From contig NZ_CP049303.1 in the NCBI RefSeq assembly GCF_019443985.1, forward strand, positions 434,001 to 498,000: a stretch of 64,000 nucleotides of DNA, written 5' to 3'. The DNA is from Liquorilactobacillus hordei DSM 19519 (GTDB taxonomy: Bacteria > Bacillota > Bacilli > Lactobacillales > Lactobacillaceae). The notes beneath the pieces are model-generated. The model was given only the letters and a program-made list of their open reading frames with translations, was not told the DNA's origin and ran no database searches. This document shows positions 17,550 through 27,166 of the stretch, piece by piece; the first letter of the stretch is position 1; each line of letters opens with the position of its first letter. The translations under genes were made by a program, and so were the position numbers.

Positions 17550-18977
17550 ATGGAAAATGAGGATAATAAGGTACGTCAAAATATATGGTTAATAATTGCA
17601 GCGGTAGGAATGTTTACTTTTATGTCAACTTTGGATTCTTCAATTATTAATATTGCATTACCTGTAATCTCTAAAGATTTAGCAGTTCCCATGAACAAGG
17701 CAACTTGGACGGTGTCAATTTATTTAATATTTATTTCAGGATTGTTAACTTTTTTTGGAGGACTGGGAGATCAGATAGGAAAGATCAAAGTTTTTAAGAT
17801 AGGAACTTATGTTTTTACAATAGGTTCGTTGCTTGCTGGAATTAATGCAGGATTGTGGTTTCTTCTTTTTGCAAGGATTGTTCAAGCATTGGGAGCTGCA
17901 ATGACCATGAGCAACAGTTTTGGAATTATTACAGGTATGGCACCACTGAAAATGCGTGCACGTGCAATGGCTTTAAATGCAATGTTTGTGTCACTAGGAA
18001 CAATTACTGGACCAGGGCTTGGTGGCTTAATATTGGAGCACTTCAAATGGTCATATATTTTCTGGGTAAATGTACCTGTTGGAATTATAGCAATTATTAT
18101 TGGAATGAAAGTATTGCCACAAGAAGTAAGAACTACTAAAAAAATTAATTTTGATTATCTAGGAATTATTAGTCTCTTTTTGACAATTAGTATTTTCTTT
18201 TTAGGTGTAAATATTGGACAAGAGCAAGGATTCTTAGAAGTTATTCCACTTGGCCTGTTTGTAGGTTCACTAATATTATTAGTTTATTTTGTTGTTCACG
18301 AATTACACACGGACAAGCCTTTATTGGACCTAACAATTTTTAAATCATCACTATTTACAATTAGTTTGATTGCAGCTTTTCTGATATTTACAAGTAACTT
18401 TTTTATCAACGTATTATTGCCATTTTATTTTGAAAATCTGAGAGGTGCCTCTTCTGGAACGTCTGGAATCTACATGATGATCTGGCCAGTCACAATGTTA
18501 ATTGGAACACCAATCGCTGGTTATATTGCTGATAAATTTGATCAAGAGTATGTTACATTGTTTGGATTAACAGTCTTAGCGCTATCTTTTTTCGGTTGGA
18601 GAGTTGTTAATGAAGGGTCTTCTTTATTATTTGTAGGGATGCTCTTAATTCTTGGCGGTGTGGGAATGTCGTTTTTTCAAACCCCTAATAATGCTTTAAT
18701 TATGACAAATGTACCTAGGGCAAAGTTGGGTGTTGCTGGAGCGATGAATGCATTGGCTAGAAATCTAGGGATGATTTCCGGAACAAGTCTTGTGACTACC
18801 ATTTTGTACTTTGCTATGAGTCAAAAGATAGGGTATACCATTACTAGTTATCCTACTCATGATAGTAGTGTTTTTGTGTATGGCATGCACATCGCTTTTA
18901 CGAGTGCAACGTATATTATTTCGTTTACATGGTTATTGACGTTGTATCGTGTTTGGATGAAAGTAAAAAAGAACTAA
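17550..18977 (+). CDS. MFS drug:H+ antiporter, DHA2 family (14 TM)
   Basis: A 475-residue exporter. The first membrane segment carries motif D1 (TLDSSIINIALPVI), followed by motif A GGLGDQIGKIKVF and the motif C-like region of exporters (VSLGTITGPGLGG). Fourteen hydrophobic segments can be counted, the DHA2 arrangement (EmrB/QacA group). Membrane segment 1 contains Asp as in multidrug members. Start ATG follows ATGGAGG. It stands alone, so the substrate cannot be inferred. Confidence 0.88.
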   Translation: MENEDNKVRQNIWLIIAAVGMFTFMSTLDSSIINIALPVISKDLAVPMNKATWTVSIYLIFISGLLTFFGGLGDQIGKIKVFKIGTYVFTIGSLLAGINAGLWFLLFARIVQALGAAMTMSNSFGIITGMAPLKMRARAMALNAMFVSLGTITGPGLGGLILEHFKWSYIFWVNVPVGIIAIIIGMKVLPQEVRTTKKINFDYLGIISLFLTISIFFLGVNIGQEQGFLEVIPLGLFVGSLILLVYFVVHELHTDKPLLDLTIFKSSLFTISLIAAFLIFTSNFFINVLLPFYFENLRGASSGTSGIYMMIWPVTMLIGTPIAGYIADKFDQEYVTLFGLTVLALSFFGWRVVNEGSSLLFVGMLLILGGVGMSFFQTPNNALIMTNVPRAKLGVAGAMNALARNLGMISGTSLVTTILYFAMSQKIGYTITSYPTHDSSVFVYGMHIAFTSATYIISFTWLLTLYRVWMKVKKN

Positions 18978-19015
18978 AGTTATGTATGCAAAAGTAACTG
19001 GTCAATATTAAAGTT

Positions 19016-19068
19016 GAAGTGCCCCATAATAGTTAGACAAAAAATCTAATTATTATAGGGCACTTCAT
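19016..19068. repeat. 53-bp palindrome resembling two abutted IS150-like ends; also a terminator
   Basis: A near-perfect inverted repeat with a six-base centre. Each half begins TGAAGTGCC, then seven bases, then AGTTAGACA (or AATTAGATT), the same spacing as the terminal repeats of the IS150-like elements here. It could be a MITE-like relic. T runs on both sides let it terminate the MFS gene and the convergent scrK. Confidence 0.7.
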
Positions 19069-19104
19069 TTTGATCTAGTTCTTCTACTTATTGCGAATAA
19101 TCTT

Positions 19105-19977
19105 TTATTTCATAGCTTTAATTGCTAATGCAAAGTCGCCTCGAGTTGCTGATCCATTTTCTGGAACAAGTGGCATAACTATGTAACTATCAAGATTTGT
19201 TACTTCAATATAATCATTTAATAACGTTTTGAATTGTTTTCTGACTTTTACTAAGAACGCTTCACTTGATACGCCACCACCAATTATAATCTTCTGGGGT
19301 CTGAATGTAAGAGTTGTCTGTATAGCTGCTTGAGCGACGTAGTAGGCAACAATATCCCAAGTTGGATCAGTTAAAGGAACGTCTTGACCAGGTATTCCTA
19401 GGCGGGCCTTGAAAGTTGGTCCGGAAGCGAGTCCTTCAAGGCAATCACCATGGTAAGGGCAAGTTCCTTTGAAGGAGAGGTCAGCGAGATGGCGTTTAAC
19501 AAAGACATGTCCCAACTCAGGATGGCCTTGGCTTCCAATAAACTTGCCATCAACAATGACTCCAGCACCTATCCCAGTTCCGACAGTGTAATAAACCAAA
19601 GAATTGATGTCTTCTTTTTTTTCTTTATAAGCAGTATATTCACCATAAGCTGAGCCATTGACATCGGTTGTCCAAAACACCGGAATATCAAGGGCTTGTT
19701 TAATAACGCCAACAAAATCGGTATTTTTCCAACCCGGTTTAGGGGTAGACGTTACATAACCATAATTTGTGGCGTCTGTGCGAATTTCAATTGGTCCAAA
19801 AGAAGCAATTCCAATTGACTCCAATTCAGGAAATTTCTTAAAGAATTCAACTGCCTTTTTCAATGTTTCATTTGGTTTAGTTGTTGGGAAACTAACAGAT
19901 TCTTTAATATTATACTTTTCATCACCAACAGCACAAACAAATTTTGTACCACCGGCTTCTATACTTCCTAAGAGCAT
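19105..19977 (-). CDS. scrK: Fructokinase (ROK family)
   Basis: Phosphorylates the fructose released from sucrose 6-phosphate, feeding glycolysis in the cytoplasm. 290 residues. The ATP site is GSIEAGGTKFVC and the ROK zinc motif is seen as GHVFV...TCPYHGDCLEG, the Cys/His pattern of bacterial fructokinases. The phosphate-binding GTGIGAGVI lies in the middle. Start ATG 19977 follows GGAGGT. It is third in the scrB-scrR-scrK order, 28 bases behind scrR. Confidence 0.93.
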   Translation of the reverse strand: MLLGSIEAGGTKFVCAVGDEKYNIKESVSFPTTKPNETLKKAVEFFKKFPELESIGIASFGPIEIRTDATNYGYVTSTPKPGWKNTDFVGVIKQALDIPVFWTTDVNGSAYGEYTAYKEKKEDINSLVYYTVGTGIGAGVIVDGKFIGSQGHPELGHVFVKRHLADLSFKGTCPYHGDCLEGLASGPTFKARLGIPGQDVPLTDPTWDIVAYYVAQAAIQTTLTFRPQKIIIGGGVSSEAFLVKVRKQFKTLLNDYIEVTNLDSYIVMPLVPENGSATRGDFALAIKAMK

Positions 19978-20005
19978 TAAAATAACCTCCGATAATTTAT
20001 GTTTT

Positions 20006-21001
20006 TTATTCGTAACCAAAAGTTGACTGGCTACGGAGTAACTTTACTGGCAAAATGTATTGCATTTGTTCAAGCTTAGTGTCTGGTTCATCGATTCTTT
20101 GAAGTAAGACGCTGACTAATAAAGAAGCGATATCAGAAATGGGCTGGATGATTGTCGACAATTCAGGGTGATATTCCTGAATAAACGAGGTACCATCAAA
20201 ACCAATAACTTTTAACTGCTTTGGAACAGAAATATTTAATTCATGGGCAATTTTTAAAACAAGAATAGCTGTTAGATCATCAGAACAAACGATACCGTCT
20301 ATATTGTGCTGTGTTAATAGTTTTTTAATTGAAAGTGACTTTAGTGTCGGAGATTCAGCAAAGTTTATAGCGTGAACATGGGAAGTCACTTTTAATTTTT
20401 TGATGGTTGCCTGGTAACCTTGAAGTCGATAATCAGTTGGATTCCCAACTTTTCGTGGATTTCCTAGAAAATAAATATGTCTAGCACCGGCTTGGTAGAG
20501 TTCACTAGTTGCCATTGAGATTCCTTTGAAATTATCACTACTAACAATCGGAATATTCGGAGATAACAAGCGATCAAATGAAACAATCGGAAGTCCAACT
20601 TTATTGTACTCATTGATTCCTAAGTTATGTGTTCCCGCGATTATGCCATCAACTTGATTAGCAATCAGCATCTTCAGATAGTCGCGTTCTTTTTCTCTAT
20701 TATCAGCGCTATTACAGAGAATTATTTTATAGTTATTTGAAAATAATTTATTTTCGATTTGTTCAATCAATTCTGCAAAAAAAGGATTAATGATTGAAGG
20801 AAAAATCACGCCAATCAATTGTGTTTTCTTACCATGTAGTGAACGTGCTAGAGAATTTGGCTGATAATTAAGCGAATTCATTGCTTCATGAACTTTATCT
20901 TTGGTTGCTTGACTTAGATATCCATAATTATTGATTACTCTAGAAACGGTTGTTACTGAGACACCTGCCTTTTTTGCAACGTCAGTTAATTTTGGACGCA
21001 C
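20006..21001 (-). CDS. scrR: Sucrose operon repressor, LacI family
   Basis: A 331-residue repressor: N-terminal LacI helix-turn-helix (LTDVAKKAGVSVTTVSRVIN) with hinge helix NSLARSL, then a periplasmic-binding-protein-like sensor domain (QLIGVIFPSIINPFFAELI, DGIVCSDDLTAI, VIGFDGT). The start is GTG at 21001 with AAAGGGGG ahead; the longer frame lies within scrB and is rejected. It lies 14 bases behind scrB. It presumably represses both scrB-R-K and scrA from operators in the shared intergenic region, with a fructose or sucrose phosphate as inducer. Confidence 0.92.
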   Translation of the reverse strand: MRPKLTDVAKKAGVSVTTVSRVINNYGYLSQATKDKVHEAMNSLNYQPNSLARSLHGKKTQLIGVIFPSIINPFFAELIEQIENKLFSNNYKIILCNSADNREKERDYLKMLIANQVDGIIAGTHNLGINEYNKVGLPIVSFDRLLSPNIPIVSSDNFKGISMATSELYQAGARHIYFLGNPRKVGNPTDYRLQGYQATIKKLKVTSHVHAINFAESPTLKSLSIKKLLTQHNIDGIVCSDDLTAILVLKIAHELNISVPKQLKVIGFDGTSFIQEYHPELSTIIQPISDIASLLVSVLLQRIDEPDTKLEQMQYILPVKLLRSQSTFGYE

Positions 21002-21015
21002 GCAAAAGCCCCCTT

Positions 21016-22506
21016 TTAGTGGGTCATATTTGAAATCTTCCACCAATCACCATTATAAATGACTTCGCTTTCACTAGCTAGTAAGATTTGTAAATCATCA
21101 TCATTTGGGAAAATTCGCTGGCTAAAAACAAATTCTCCTCCGTTAACAAAAACTTCACAGGTAGAATGATCAATTAGAATATGCAATTTAAGAGGTGCAT
21201 TATCCTCCAGGGCTACTCGGCGTTTTGTACCATAAGCAGTTGCAAAAGGTATACCACAGTCTTTGCGATCGATTTCAAAATATGCATTATTGGAGGTGGA
21301 GAAATTCAAACGTAATCCTTTCGAATTGGAACTACTCAACAATGATAGGGTTCCTTGCTGATTTTGTAGAAAAGATATTTCTAATTCATAAGATAGCGTA
21401 GCATTTTCGGTAATAACTATTTGTTGATGTTCATTAAGCATTCCGTGTAATTCAGCATGGCACTTACGATAATTTTTAAAAGCAGCAACAGGTTCTTGAT
21501 ATAACTTATCATTTCGTATCGTTAATTTCTTAACTACACTCATACAATGTGCCCAGTTTTCAGAATCGGTAGGATAAGCGATTTCGGGAAGCCCCAACCA
21601 ACTAACCAAATAAGCATTACCATCAGGCGCATTAAAAGCTTGACTGGCATAGATATCGAATCCATGATCAAGGAGCTCAATATTATGAGTACTGTGGAAT
21701 TCGCCATTTTTTAATTGGCAATTATCTCCAATAAGATAGGTATTAGGGTAAATATTATCAGAATTAATAATATTCTTATCCAAACCCTGAGGGCAAAAAA
21801 TAAGAACGGGTTTTTCATTAACTGTAACAAGATTAGGACATTCAATCATATAGCCCATATCCTGTTGTGTAAAATTAAGATAACCTAAATCTTCCCAGGT
21901 AGTTAAATTATTCGATTTGAAAATAGAAATCTTACCCTGCTTAGTATTTGCATCCTGTGCTCCAAGCAATGCGTAGTAGGTATCATCTTTTTTTAAAACT
22001 TGCGGATCTCTAAAATGATCGGTAACGTGTGCTGGCTGTTTAATTAGTGGCAGAGAAAGCTTTGTAAGGTGATTGTCTGTGTCCAGATAGGCACCATTTT
22101 GAAAAGGGTGTCGTACCCAATCTTTGTCACGAACATTTCCGGTATACATTAAGAATAGTCGATCCTCAATTACCATTGCAGAACCGGAGTAGGCACCATG
22201 TGAGTCATAGGCTGTGTCTGCGTTTAAAATTGTTCCCAAATTATGCCAGGTAACTAAATCATCCGAAACTAAATGTACCCAAGATTTTAAACCATGAACA
22301 GGGCCAAAAGGAAAAGATTGATAAAATAAGTGCCACTGATTATTAAAAAAAGAAAAACCGTTTGGATCATTCAATAATCCTGAGGTTGGGGCAATGTGAT
22401 ATGTGGGTCGAAAGTCTGATTGTGCTGCTTGTGCCTGTAATGCTAAGAGATAATCAGCTGACCATTTGTCGTATTGTGAATATAATTTCTTCCGTGTCCA
22501 ATCCAT
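21016..22506 (-). CDS. scrB: Sucrose-6-phosphate hydrolase (GH32)
   Basis: Splits sucrose 6-phosphate to glucose 6-phosphate and fructose. 496 residues with the five-bladed propeller of GH32 followed by a beta-sandwich domain (from about residue 350). Asp47 of LLNDPNG is the nucleophile; FRDP and IECPNL supply the transition-state Asp and the acid Glu. No signal peptide, so it is an intracellular enzyme acting on the PTS product. Start ATG 22506 follows GGAGGAAC. First gene of its operon, divergent from scrA. Confidence 0.95.
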   Translation of the reverse strand: MDWTRKKLYSQYDKWSADYLLALQAQAAQSDFRPTYHIAPTSGLLNDPNGFSFFNNQWHLFYQSFPFGPVHGLKSWVHLVSDDLVTWHNLGTILNADTAYDSHGAYSGSAMVIEDRLFLMYTGNVRDKDWVRHPFQNGAYLDTDNHLTKLSLPLIKQPAHVTDHFRDPQVLKKDDTYYALLGAQDANTKQGKISIFKSNNLTTWEDLGYLNFTQQDMGYMIECPNLVTVNEKPVLIFCPQGLDKNIINSDNIYPNTYLIGDNCQLKNGEFHSTHNIELLDHGFDIYASQAFNAPDGNAYLVSWLGLPEIAYPTDSENWAHCMSVVKKLTIRNDKLYQEPVAAFKNYRKCHAELHGMLNEHQQIVITENATLSYELEISFLQNQQGTLSLLSSSNSKGLRLNFSTSNNAYFEIDRKDCGIPFATAYGTKRRVALEDNAPLKLHILIDHSTCEVFVNGGEFVFSQRIFPNDDDLQILLASESEVIYNGDWWKISNMTH

Positions 22507-22521
22507 AAAGATGTTCCTCCT

Positions 22522-22575
22522 TGAAACCGTTATCTTACATGTGCTGATTTTAACTGTATATTGTAAATATGTCAA
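22522..22575 (-). promoter_or_regulatory. scrB promoter and operator
   Basis: On the minus strand: TTGACA (22575-22570), 17 bases, TAAAAT (22552-22547). GATAACGGTTTC (22533-22522) lies just downstream of the start point and resembles the palindrome before scrA, a likely ScrR operator. Confidence 0.7.
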
Positions 22576-22632
22576 ACGACTATCATTTTAATCCCCAATT
22601 AAATAGAAAAAAATATCCCATAAAAAAAATTG

Positions 22633-22695
22633 TGATAAACGATTGACATATAAGAATTATTTGTTATGATAGAAATATAAATAAAACGTTTTCAA
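22633..22695 (+). promoter_or_regulatory. scrA promoter and operators
   Basis: TTGACA (22643-22648), 16 bases, TATGAT (22665-22670). AAAACGTTTT, a perfect palindrome at 22683-22692, is at the expected start of transcription, and GATAAACGATTG overlaps the -35 box. Both fit LacI-family operators; the palindrome could also act as a cre site. Confidence 0.7.
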
Positions 22696-22712
22696 AAAAG
22701 GAGTGTATTATC

Positions 22713-24647
22713 ATGGATCATAAAAAAGTAGCTACGGATGTTATAAAAGCTCTTAGGCAAGATAATATTGTAGCGGCTGCACATTGTGCTACGCGTTTAA
22801 GATTGGTGTTAAAAGATGATGAAAAAATCGATCAAGTTGCACTGGAGAATAATCCAGGGGTCAAAGGAACATTTAAAACCAATGGACAATTTCAAATTAT
22901 TATTGGACCGGGTGACGTAAATAATGTTTATGATGAATTAATAAAACAGACGGGTCTTTCAGAAGCTACTACAGAAGAACTGAAAAAAGTTGCAGAAACA
23001 GGAAAAAAATTTAATCCGGTAATGGCATTTATTAAATTATTATCTGATATTTTTGTTCCAATTATTCCAGCTTTAGTTGCTGGCGGTTTATTAATGGCCC
23101 TGAACAACTTTTTAACGTCAGAAGGCTTATTTGGGACTAAGGCTTTAGTGGTAACGTATCCAGCTATTAAGGGCATTTCGGATATGATTCAGGTAATGTC
23201 TGCGGCACCATTTATTTTCATGCCGATTTTAGTTGGTATTTCTGCGGCAAGTCGTTTTGGTGCAAACCGTTTCTTGGGTGCAGCTGTTGGTATGATTATG
23301 ACAACACCAGGATTGGTTGACGGTAAATATTGGGACATACTTGGAATGCATGTATCTCAAAATAATTATCAGTATCAAGTAATCCCTGTTTTAGCAGCAG
23401 TATATATTTTATCCATTTTAGAAAAATGGCTTCATAAAAAGTTACCAGCTGCAGTTGATTTTACATTTACCCCACTTATTTCGTTAATGGTAACAGGCTT
23501 TTTAACATTTATTATCGTTGGACCAGTTATGCGCGGTTTATCAGATGCAATTACAACTGGAATTGTATGGTTATATGATACGTTAGGCTTTGTTGGAACA
23601 GGTATTTTTGGTTTAGTTTATTCACCTATCGTTTTAACTGGGTTGCATCAAGCTTTTCCAGCGATAGAAACGCAATTAATTGCAGCATTTACGCAAAATC
23701 ATACCGGATATGGTGATTTTATTTTCGTTGTAGCCTCAATGGCCAATGTTGCACAAGGTGCCGCATGTTTTGCAATTTTTATGTTAACAAAAGACAAGAA
23801 GATGAAGGGGCTTGCTTCATCAGCAACAGTGTCGGCTTGTTTAGGAATTACAGAACCAGCTTTGTTTGGAGTTAACCTAAAATATCGTTTTCCATTCTTC
23901 TGTGCGTTAATCGGGTCAGGAATTGCATCTGCAATTGCGGGATTAACACATGTAATTGCTGTTTCATTAGGTTCAGCTGCTTTCCTTGGTTTCTTATCGA
24001 TCAACGCTAAATCAATTCCAATCTATATAGCATGTGAATTAATTAGTTTTGCAATCGCGTTCATTTTGACATTCTTGTATGGTAAGAGTCATCGTCAGCT
24101 AATTGATCCTGTAGCTGTTGTAAATGCTACAGAACAAATTGAAGCAGAAAAAAAAGCTACAGAAGTTGCGCAAAGGCAAATAAATCTCAAAGATGAGATT
24201 GTTGTTGCACCTATTAGCGGAGAAGCAGTGTCCTTAACCACTGTAAATGACAAAGTGTTTTCCGCTAAATTGATGGGTGATGGGGCAGCTATTGTACCAA
24301 ATAGTGGAGATGTTTTTGCTCCTGTTTCTGGTGAAATTACTGTTGCTTATGAGACAAAACATGCGTATGGGATAAAGTCCGATAATGGAGCGGAAGTTTT
24401 ACTGCATCTTGGAATTGACACAGTGGAACTTAAAGGAAAAAATTTCAATTCAGAAGTTGTTCAAGGACAGCATATAGAGCAGGGACAGCGGTTAGGAAGT
24501 TTTGATATAGCAGCTATAAAAGAAGCTGGGTATGATCCAACAGTGATGGTTGTTGTAACTAATACTGCTGATTATGCAAGTGTGGATAGAATTAAGACAC
24601 AAAACGTAGCTGTAGGCGATAAGTTGATAGCAGTTACTAGTCATTAA
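22713..24647 (+). CDS. scrA: Sucrose-specific PTS transporter, EIIBCA
   Basis: Takes up sucrose and phosphorylates it to sucrose 6-phosphate. 644 residues. The order is EIIB (1-90, phospho-Cys25 in [10 protein letters not shown]), EIIC (about 105-470, ten or so membrane segments, [17 protein letters not shown] near its end) and EIIA (about 490-640, phospho-His565 in [13 protein letters not shown]). A glucose-family PTS protein; sucrose specificity follows from the adjacent scrB. Start ATG follows AAAAGGAGTG. Confidence 0.95.
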   Translation: MDHKKVATDVIKALRQDNIVAAAHCATRLRLVLKDDEKIDQVALENNPGVKGTFKTNGQFQIIIGPGDVNNVYDELIKQTGLSEATTEELKKVAETGKKFNPVMAFIKLLSDIFVPIIPALVAGGLLMALNNFLTSEGLFGTKALVVTYPAIKGISDMIQVMSAAPFIFMPILVGISAASRFGANRFLGAAVGMIMTTPGLVDGKYWDILGMHVSQNNYQYQVIPVLAAVYILSILEKWLHKKLPAAVDFTFTPLISLMVTGFLTFIIVGPVMRGLSDAITTGIVWLYDTLGFVGTGIFGLVYSPIVLTGLHQAFPAIETQLIAAFTQNHTGYGDFIFVVASMANVAQGAACFAIFMLTKDKKMKGLASSATVSACLGITEPALFGVNLKYRFPFFCALIGSGIASAIAGLTHVIAVSLGSAAFLGFLSINAKSIPIYIACELISFAIAFILTFLYGKSHRQLIDPVAVVNATEQIEAEKKATEVAQRQINLKDEIVVAPISGEAVSLTTVNDKVFSAKLMGDGAAIVPNSGDVFAPVSGEITVAYETKHAYGIKSDNGAEVLLHLGIDTVELKGKNFNSEVVQGQHIEQGQRLGSFDIAAIKEAGYDPTVMVVVTNTADYASVDRIKTQNVAVGDKLIAVTSH

Positions 24648-24664
24648 AAAATAATTTTTTAAAT

Positions 24665-24715
24665 AACAAAAACCCCTAAAATTTGGCTAATGGTCAAACT
24701 TTAGGGGTTTTTGTT
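24665..24715. terminator. Bidirectional terminator after scrA
   Basis: AACAAAAACCCCTAAA pairs perfectly with its complement 20 bases further. Serves scrA and the convergent phosphodiesterase. Confidence 0.9.
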
Positions 24716-25402
24716 TTATAATGCTTTTTCTCTGATTTTAAATGCTTTTTCGAAATTATCAGTAATAATTCCAGCAACTTGTTGGCTAAGTAATTTCCTT
24801 ATTTTGAATGAATCGTTCACTGTCCAGATTCTTTGGAGAATATCATCTTTTTGATAATGGTGTAAATGTAAACCAGCTAAACCTAACTTCTTAACGAATA
24901 AAGCAGCTTCAGGTACTCTGTGCATTGTTAACCAACAATATAATTGCGAATTGTCAATTTGTTTACATCTTTTTAATGTGTCTAAATTAAAAGATGAATA
25001 GATAACAGGTTTGACCAAACTATGATTATTAACTGTATCAAAAACAATTTTTTCAATTCCAGGATAACTAATTTTGTCAGTTTTTAATTCAATATTCAGT
25101 TGAACTGGAGAATTGCCGACTAATTCCAGTACTTCTTCTAAAGTTGGGATTGATTCCCCATTTTCTAACTTTAGTTCTTTTAATTCTGAAAGTGAGAAAG
25201 AGCGGATCTCTCCTTTCTCATCAGTAGTTCTATCAACGGTCTCATCATGAATTATAACGGGTTTATTATCTTTGGTTAAATGAACATCGAACTCTAACCC
25301 ATCTATATTGTGTTTAATTGCATAGCGAAAACCTTCGAGCGAATTCTCAGCGTATTTTGCAGGAAAACCACGATGACCAAAAATCAATGTTTGTTCTGTC
25401 AT
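24716..25402 (-). CDS. Glycerophosphodiester phosphodiesterase
   Basis: Releases glycerol 3-phosphate from glycerophosphodiesters. 228 residues with a TIM-barrel fold. The catalytic HRG motif is at the start (FGHRGFPAKYAENS), with metal ligands in EFDVHLTKD and catalytic His in VIIHDETVDRTT. No signal peptide, so cytoplasmic (GlpQ/UgpQ type). The last quarter (IWTVNDS) is typical. Start ATG with AGGATGG ahead. Single gene. Confidence 0.92.
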   Translation of the reverse strand: MTEQTLIFGHRGFPAKYAENSLEGFRYAIKHNIDGLEFDVHLTKDNKPVIIHDETVDRTTDEKGEIRSFSLSELKELKLENGESIPTLEEVLELVGNSPVQLNIELKTDKISYPGIEKIVFDTVNNHSLVKPVIYSSFNLDTLKRCKQIDNSQLYCWLTMHRVPEAALFVKKLGLAGLHLHHYQKDDILQRIWTVNDSFKIRKLLSQQVAGIITDNFEKAFKIREKAL

Positions 25403-25514
25403 TTTCTACCATCCTCTTAAAATTTCAATTATGAAATACTGTTACCCAATCTCTATTATAATCTGGGAGAGCAATCAATTGTTATAAATATTGTAATTAA
25501 TGTGTAAAGAATAT

Positions 25515-26954
25515 TTAATCAATGATTTTTTTATTTGGATCAAGTAAATTAGCAATAAGGACGATCGCAAAAAGCAAAATAGCAATTCCAAAAACACCGT
25601 GTAGAGCTTGCAAAATAATATTTTCAATATCTGGCTGATTTTCAGCAATTTTTTTATTAGCTGAACTGATAGTATTGTTCACTTGAGTAAGTGAAATACC
25701 ATTAAGATTGTTTTTGATGATAATATTTAAGGCAGAGCCATATATACCGGTCATGATAGTTGGACCAAGCGATCTACCCAAAGTGATTATGGCTGTGGCT
25801 GAACCAACTTGTTCTTGTGCGACTAAGTGCTGACATAGCATAATGTTCATACTGATAACAATTCCCATCCCCGCACCGCTTATCGCGGCAATTATATAGA
25901 AAAACCAGTCTGGAAAGTCGCTACTGGCAGTAAGCAAAGGCAAGTAGCTTAAACACTGAATGGTAACGACAATCAATATAATTTTCTTAGGTGAAAATCT
26001 CTTTAATAATGGACCAACAAAAAAAGATGAGAGCAACCACATAACAGAACTTGAAGTCACGACAAGACCAGAGACGGTTGCAGGAACATGGTAAAGAGAT
26101 TGCAGCCATATAGGAAAGTATATTTCATAGCAAATTAGGATGCCGCTTAATAAAGTAGCGGTAATGACTTGATTTGAGAATGTACGATTAGTAAACATTG
26201 AGATTGGAATTATTGGAGTCGTTGCTTTTTTCTCCACTAAGGAGAAGACTAACAAGAAAATAATTGAACTAATGAGAACAATGATTCCGATTGTAATGTG
26301 TGTATTCAGTAATTGAATACCGATGAGCAATAATAGTAAAGTAAGTGACAAATAAATAACTCCAGCCTTGTCAATGCTAGTAATGGGTTGTTTAGCATAA
26401 GTTTCTTGGTAGCCAATGGCAATTACGGCAAATACCAATATACCTAAAGGAACATTAACAATAAAAACCCAATGCCAGCTTAATTGATCTACTAGAAAAC
26501 CACCTAAAAGTGGACCGATAAGTGCAGATAGTCCCCATGCAGTATTAGTAAATGCCATGATTTTTGCACGTTCTTTGAACGAATAAAGATCAGCAATGAT
26601 TGTGAATGTGAGGGGGATTACTGATCCAGCACCAATTCCCTGAATACAACGGGCTATGATCAAGAAGAAAATATTGGGCGCTAGTCCGCTTAGCAATGAT
26701 CCGATGGTAAAGAGTACAATACCAAGTTGAAATAATGATTTTCTTCCCCACATGTCAGCCAATTTTCCATAAATAGGCGTAGTAATTGCGGTCATCAGGA
26801 GGTAAGAACTCATTATCCAACTTTGGAAGGATAGACCATGCAATTGACTAATTATAGCTGGAAGAGCGGTAGTGACGATAGTAACCTCTACTGAGGTCAT
26901 AAAAGTTGCTATGAAAATAGCACATAAGATTAAGATACGGTTACTTTTTTTCAA
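25515..26954 (-). CDS. MFS drug:H+ antiporter, DHA2 family (14 TM)
   Basis: A 479-residue exporter with motif D1 (TSVEVTIVTTALPAI), motif A (GKLADMWGRKSLF) and the exporter motif C region (GLSALIGPLLGGF). Fourteen membrane segments are expected. The Asp of the usual D1 motif is Glu here. The start is TTG at 26954, 13 bases behind AAAAGGA; no ATG is near. Not closely alike to the other DHA2 protein in the window. Substrate unknown. Confidence 0.87.
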   Translation of the reverse strand: MKKSNRILILCAIFIATFMTSVEVTIVTTALPAIISQLHGLSFQSWIMSSYLLMTAITTPIYGKLADMWGRKSLFQLGIVLFTIGSLLSGLAPNIFFLIIARCIQGIGAGSVIPLTFTIIADLYSFKERAKIMAFTNTAWGLSALIGPLLGGFLVDQLSWHWVFIVNVPLGILVFAVIAIGYQETYAKQPITSIDKAGVIYLSLTLLLLLIGIQLLNTHITIGIIVLISSIIFLLVFSLVEKKATTPIIPISMFTNRTFSNQVITATLLSGILICYEIYFPIWLQSLYHVPATVSGLVVTSSSVMWLLSSFFVGPLLKRFSPKKIILIVVTIQCLSYLPLLTASSDFPDWFFYIIAAISGAGMGIVISMNIMLCQHLVAQEQVGSATAIITLGRSLGPTIMTGIYGSALNIIIKNNLNGISLTQVNNTISSANKKIAENQPDIENIILQALHGVFGIAILLFAIVLIANLLDPNKKIID

Positions 26955-27166
26955 TATTCAAACGTCCTTTTCTGTAAGCATCATTCAATTATTGAGTATA
27001 ACAGAGCTTTTTGCAATTTTAAAACTTTAGAATTTTATTTTTAGGCCCCTATCCTTTATAATTAACATTAACAACTAAGTGGAGGTGAGGACTATCAGAA
27101 GGGGATTATTAGAACTTCATATACCAGATCGATAAAATATAAAAAGAGAAAAGGATGATTTTATTA

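Noticed and set aside
27084..27137. Short frame after GGAGGTGAGG ahead of the P-type ATPase, considered as a leader peptide
   Set aside because: The only possible start (GTG) lies inside the ribosome binding site, leaving no site for itself.
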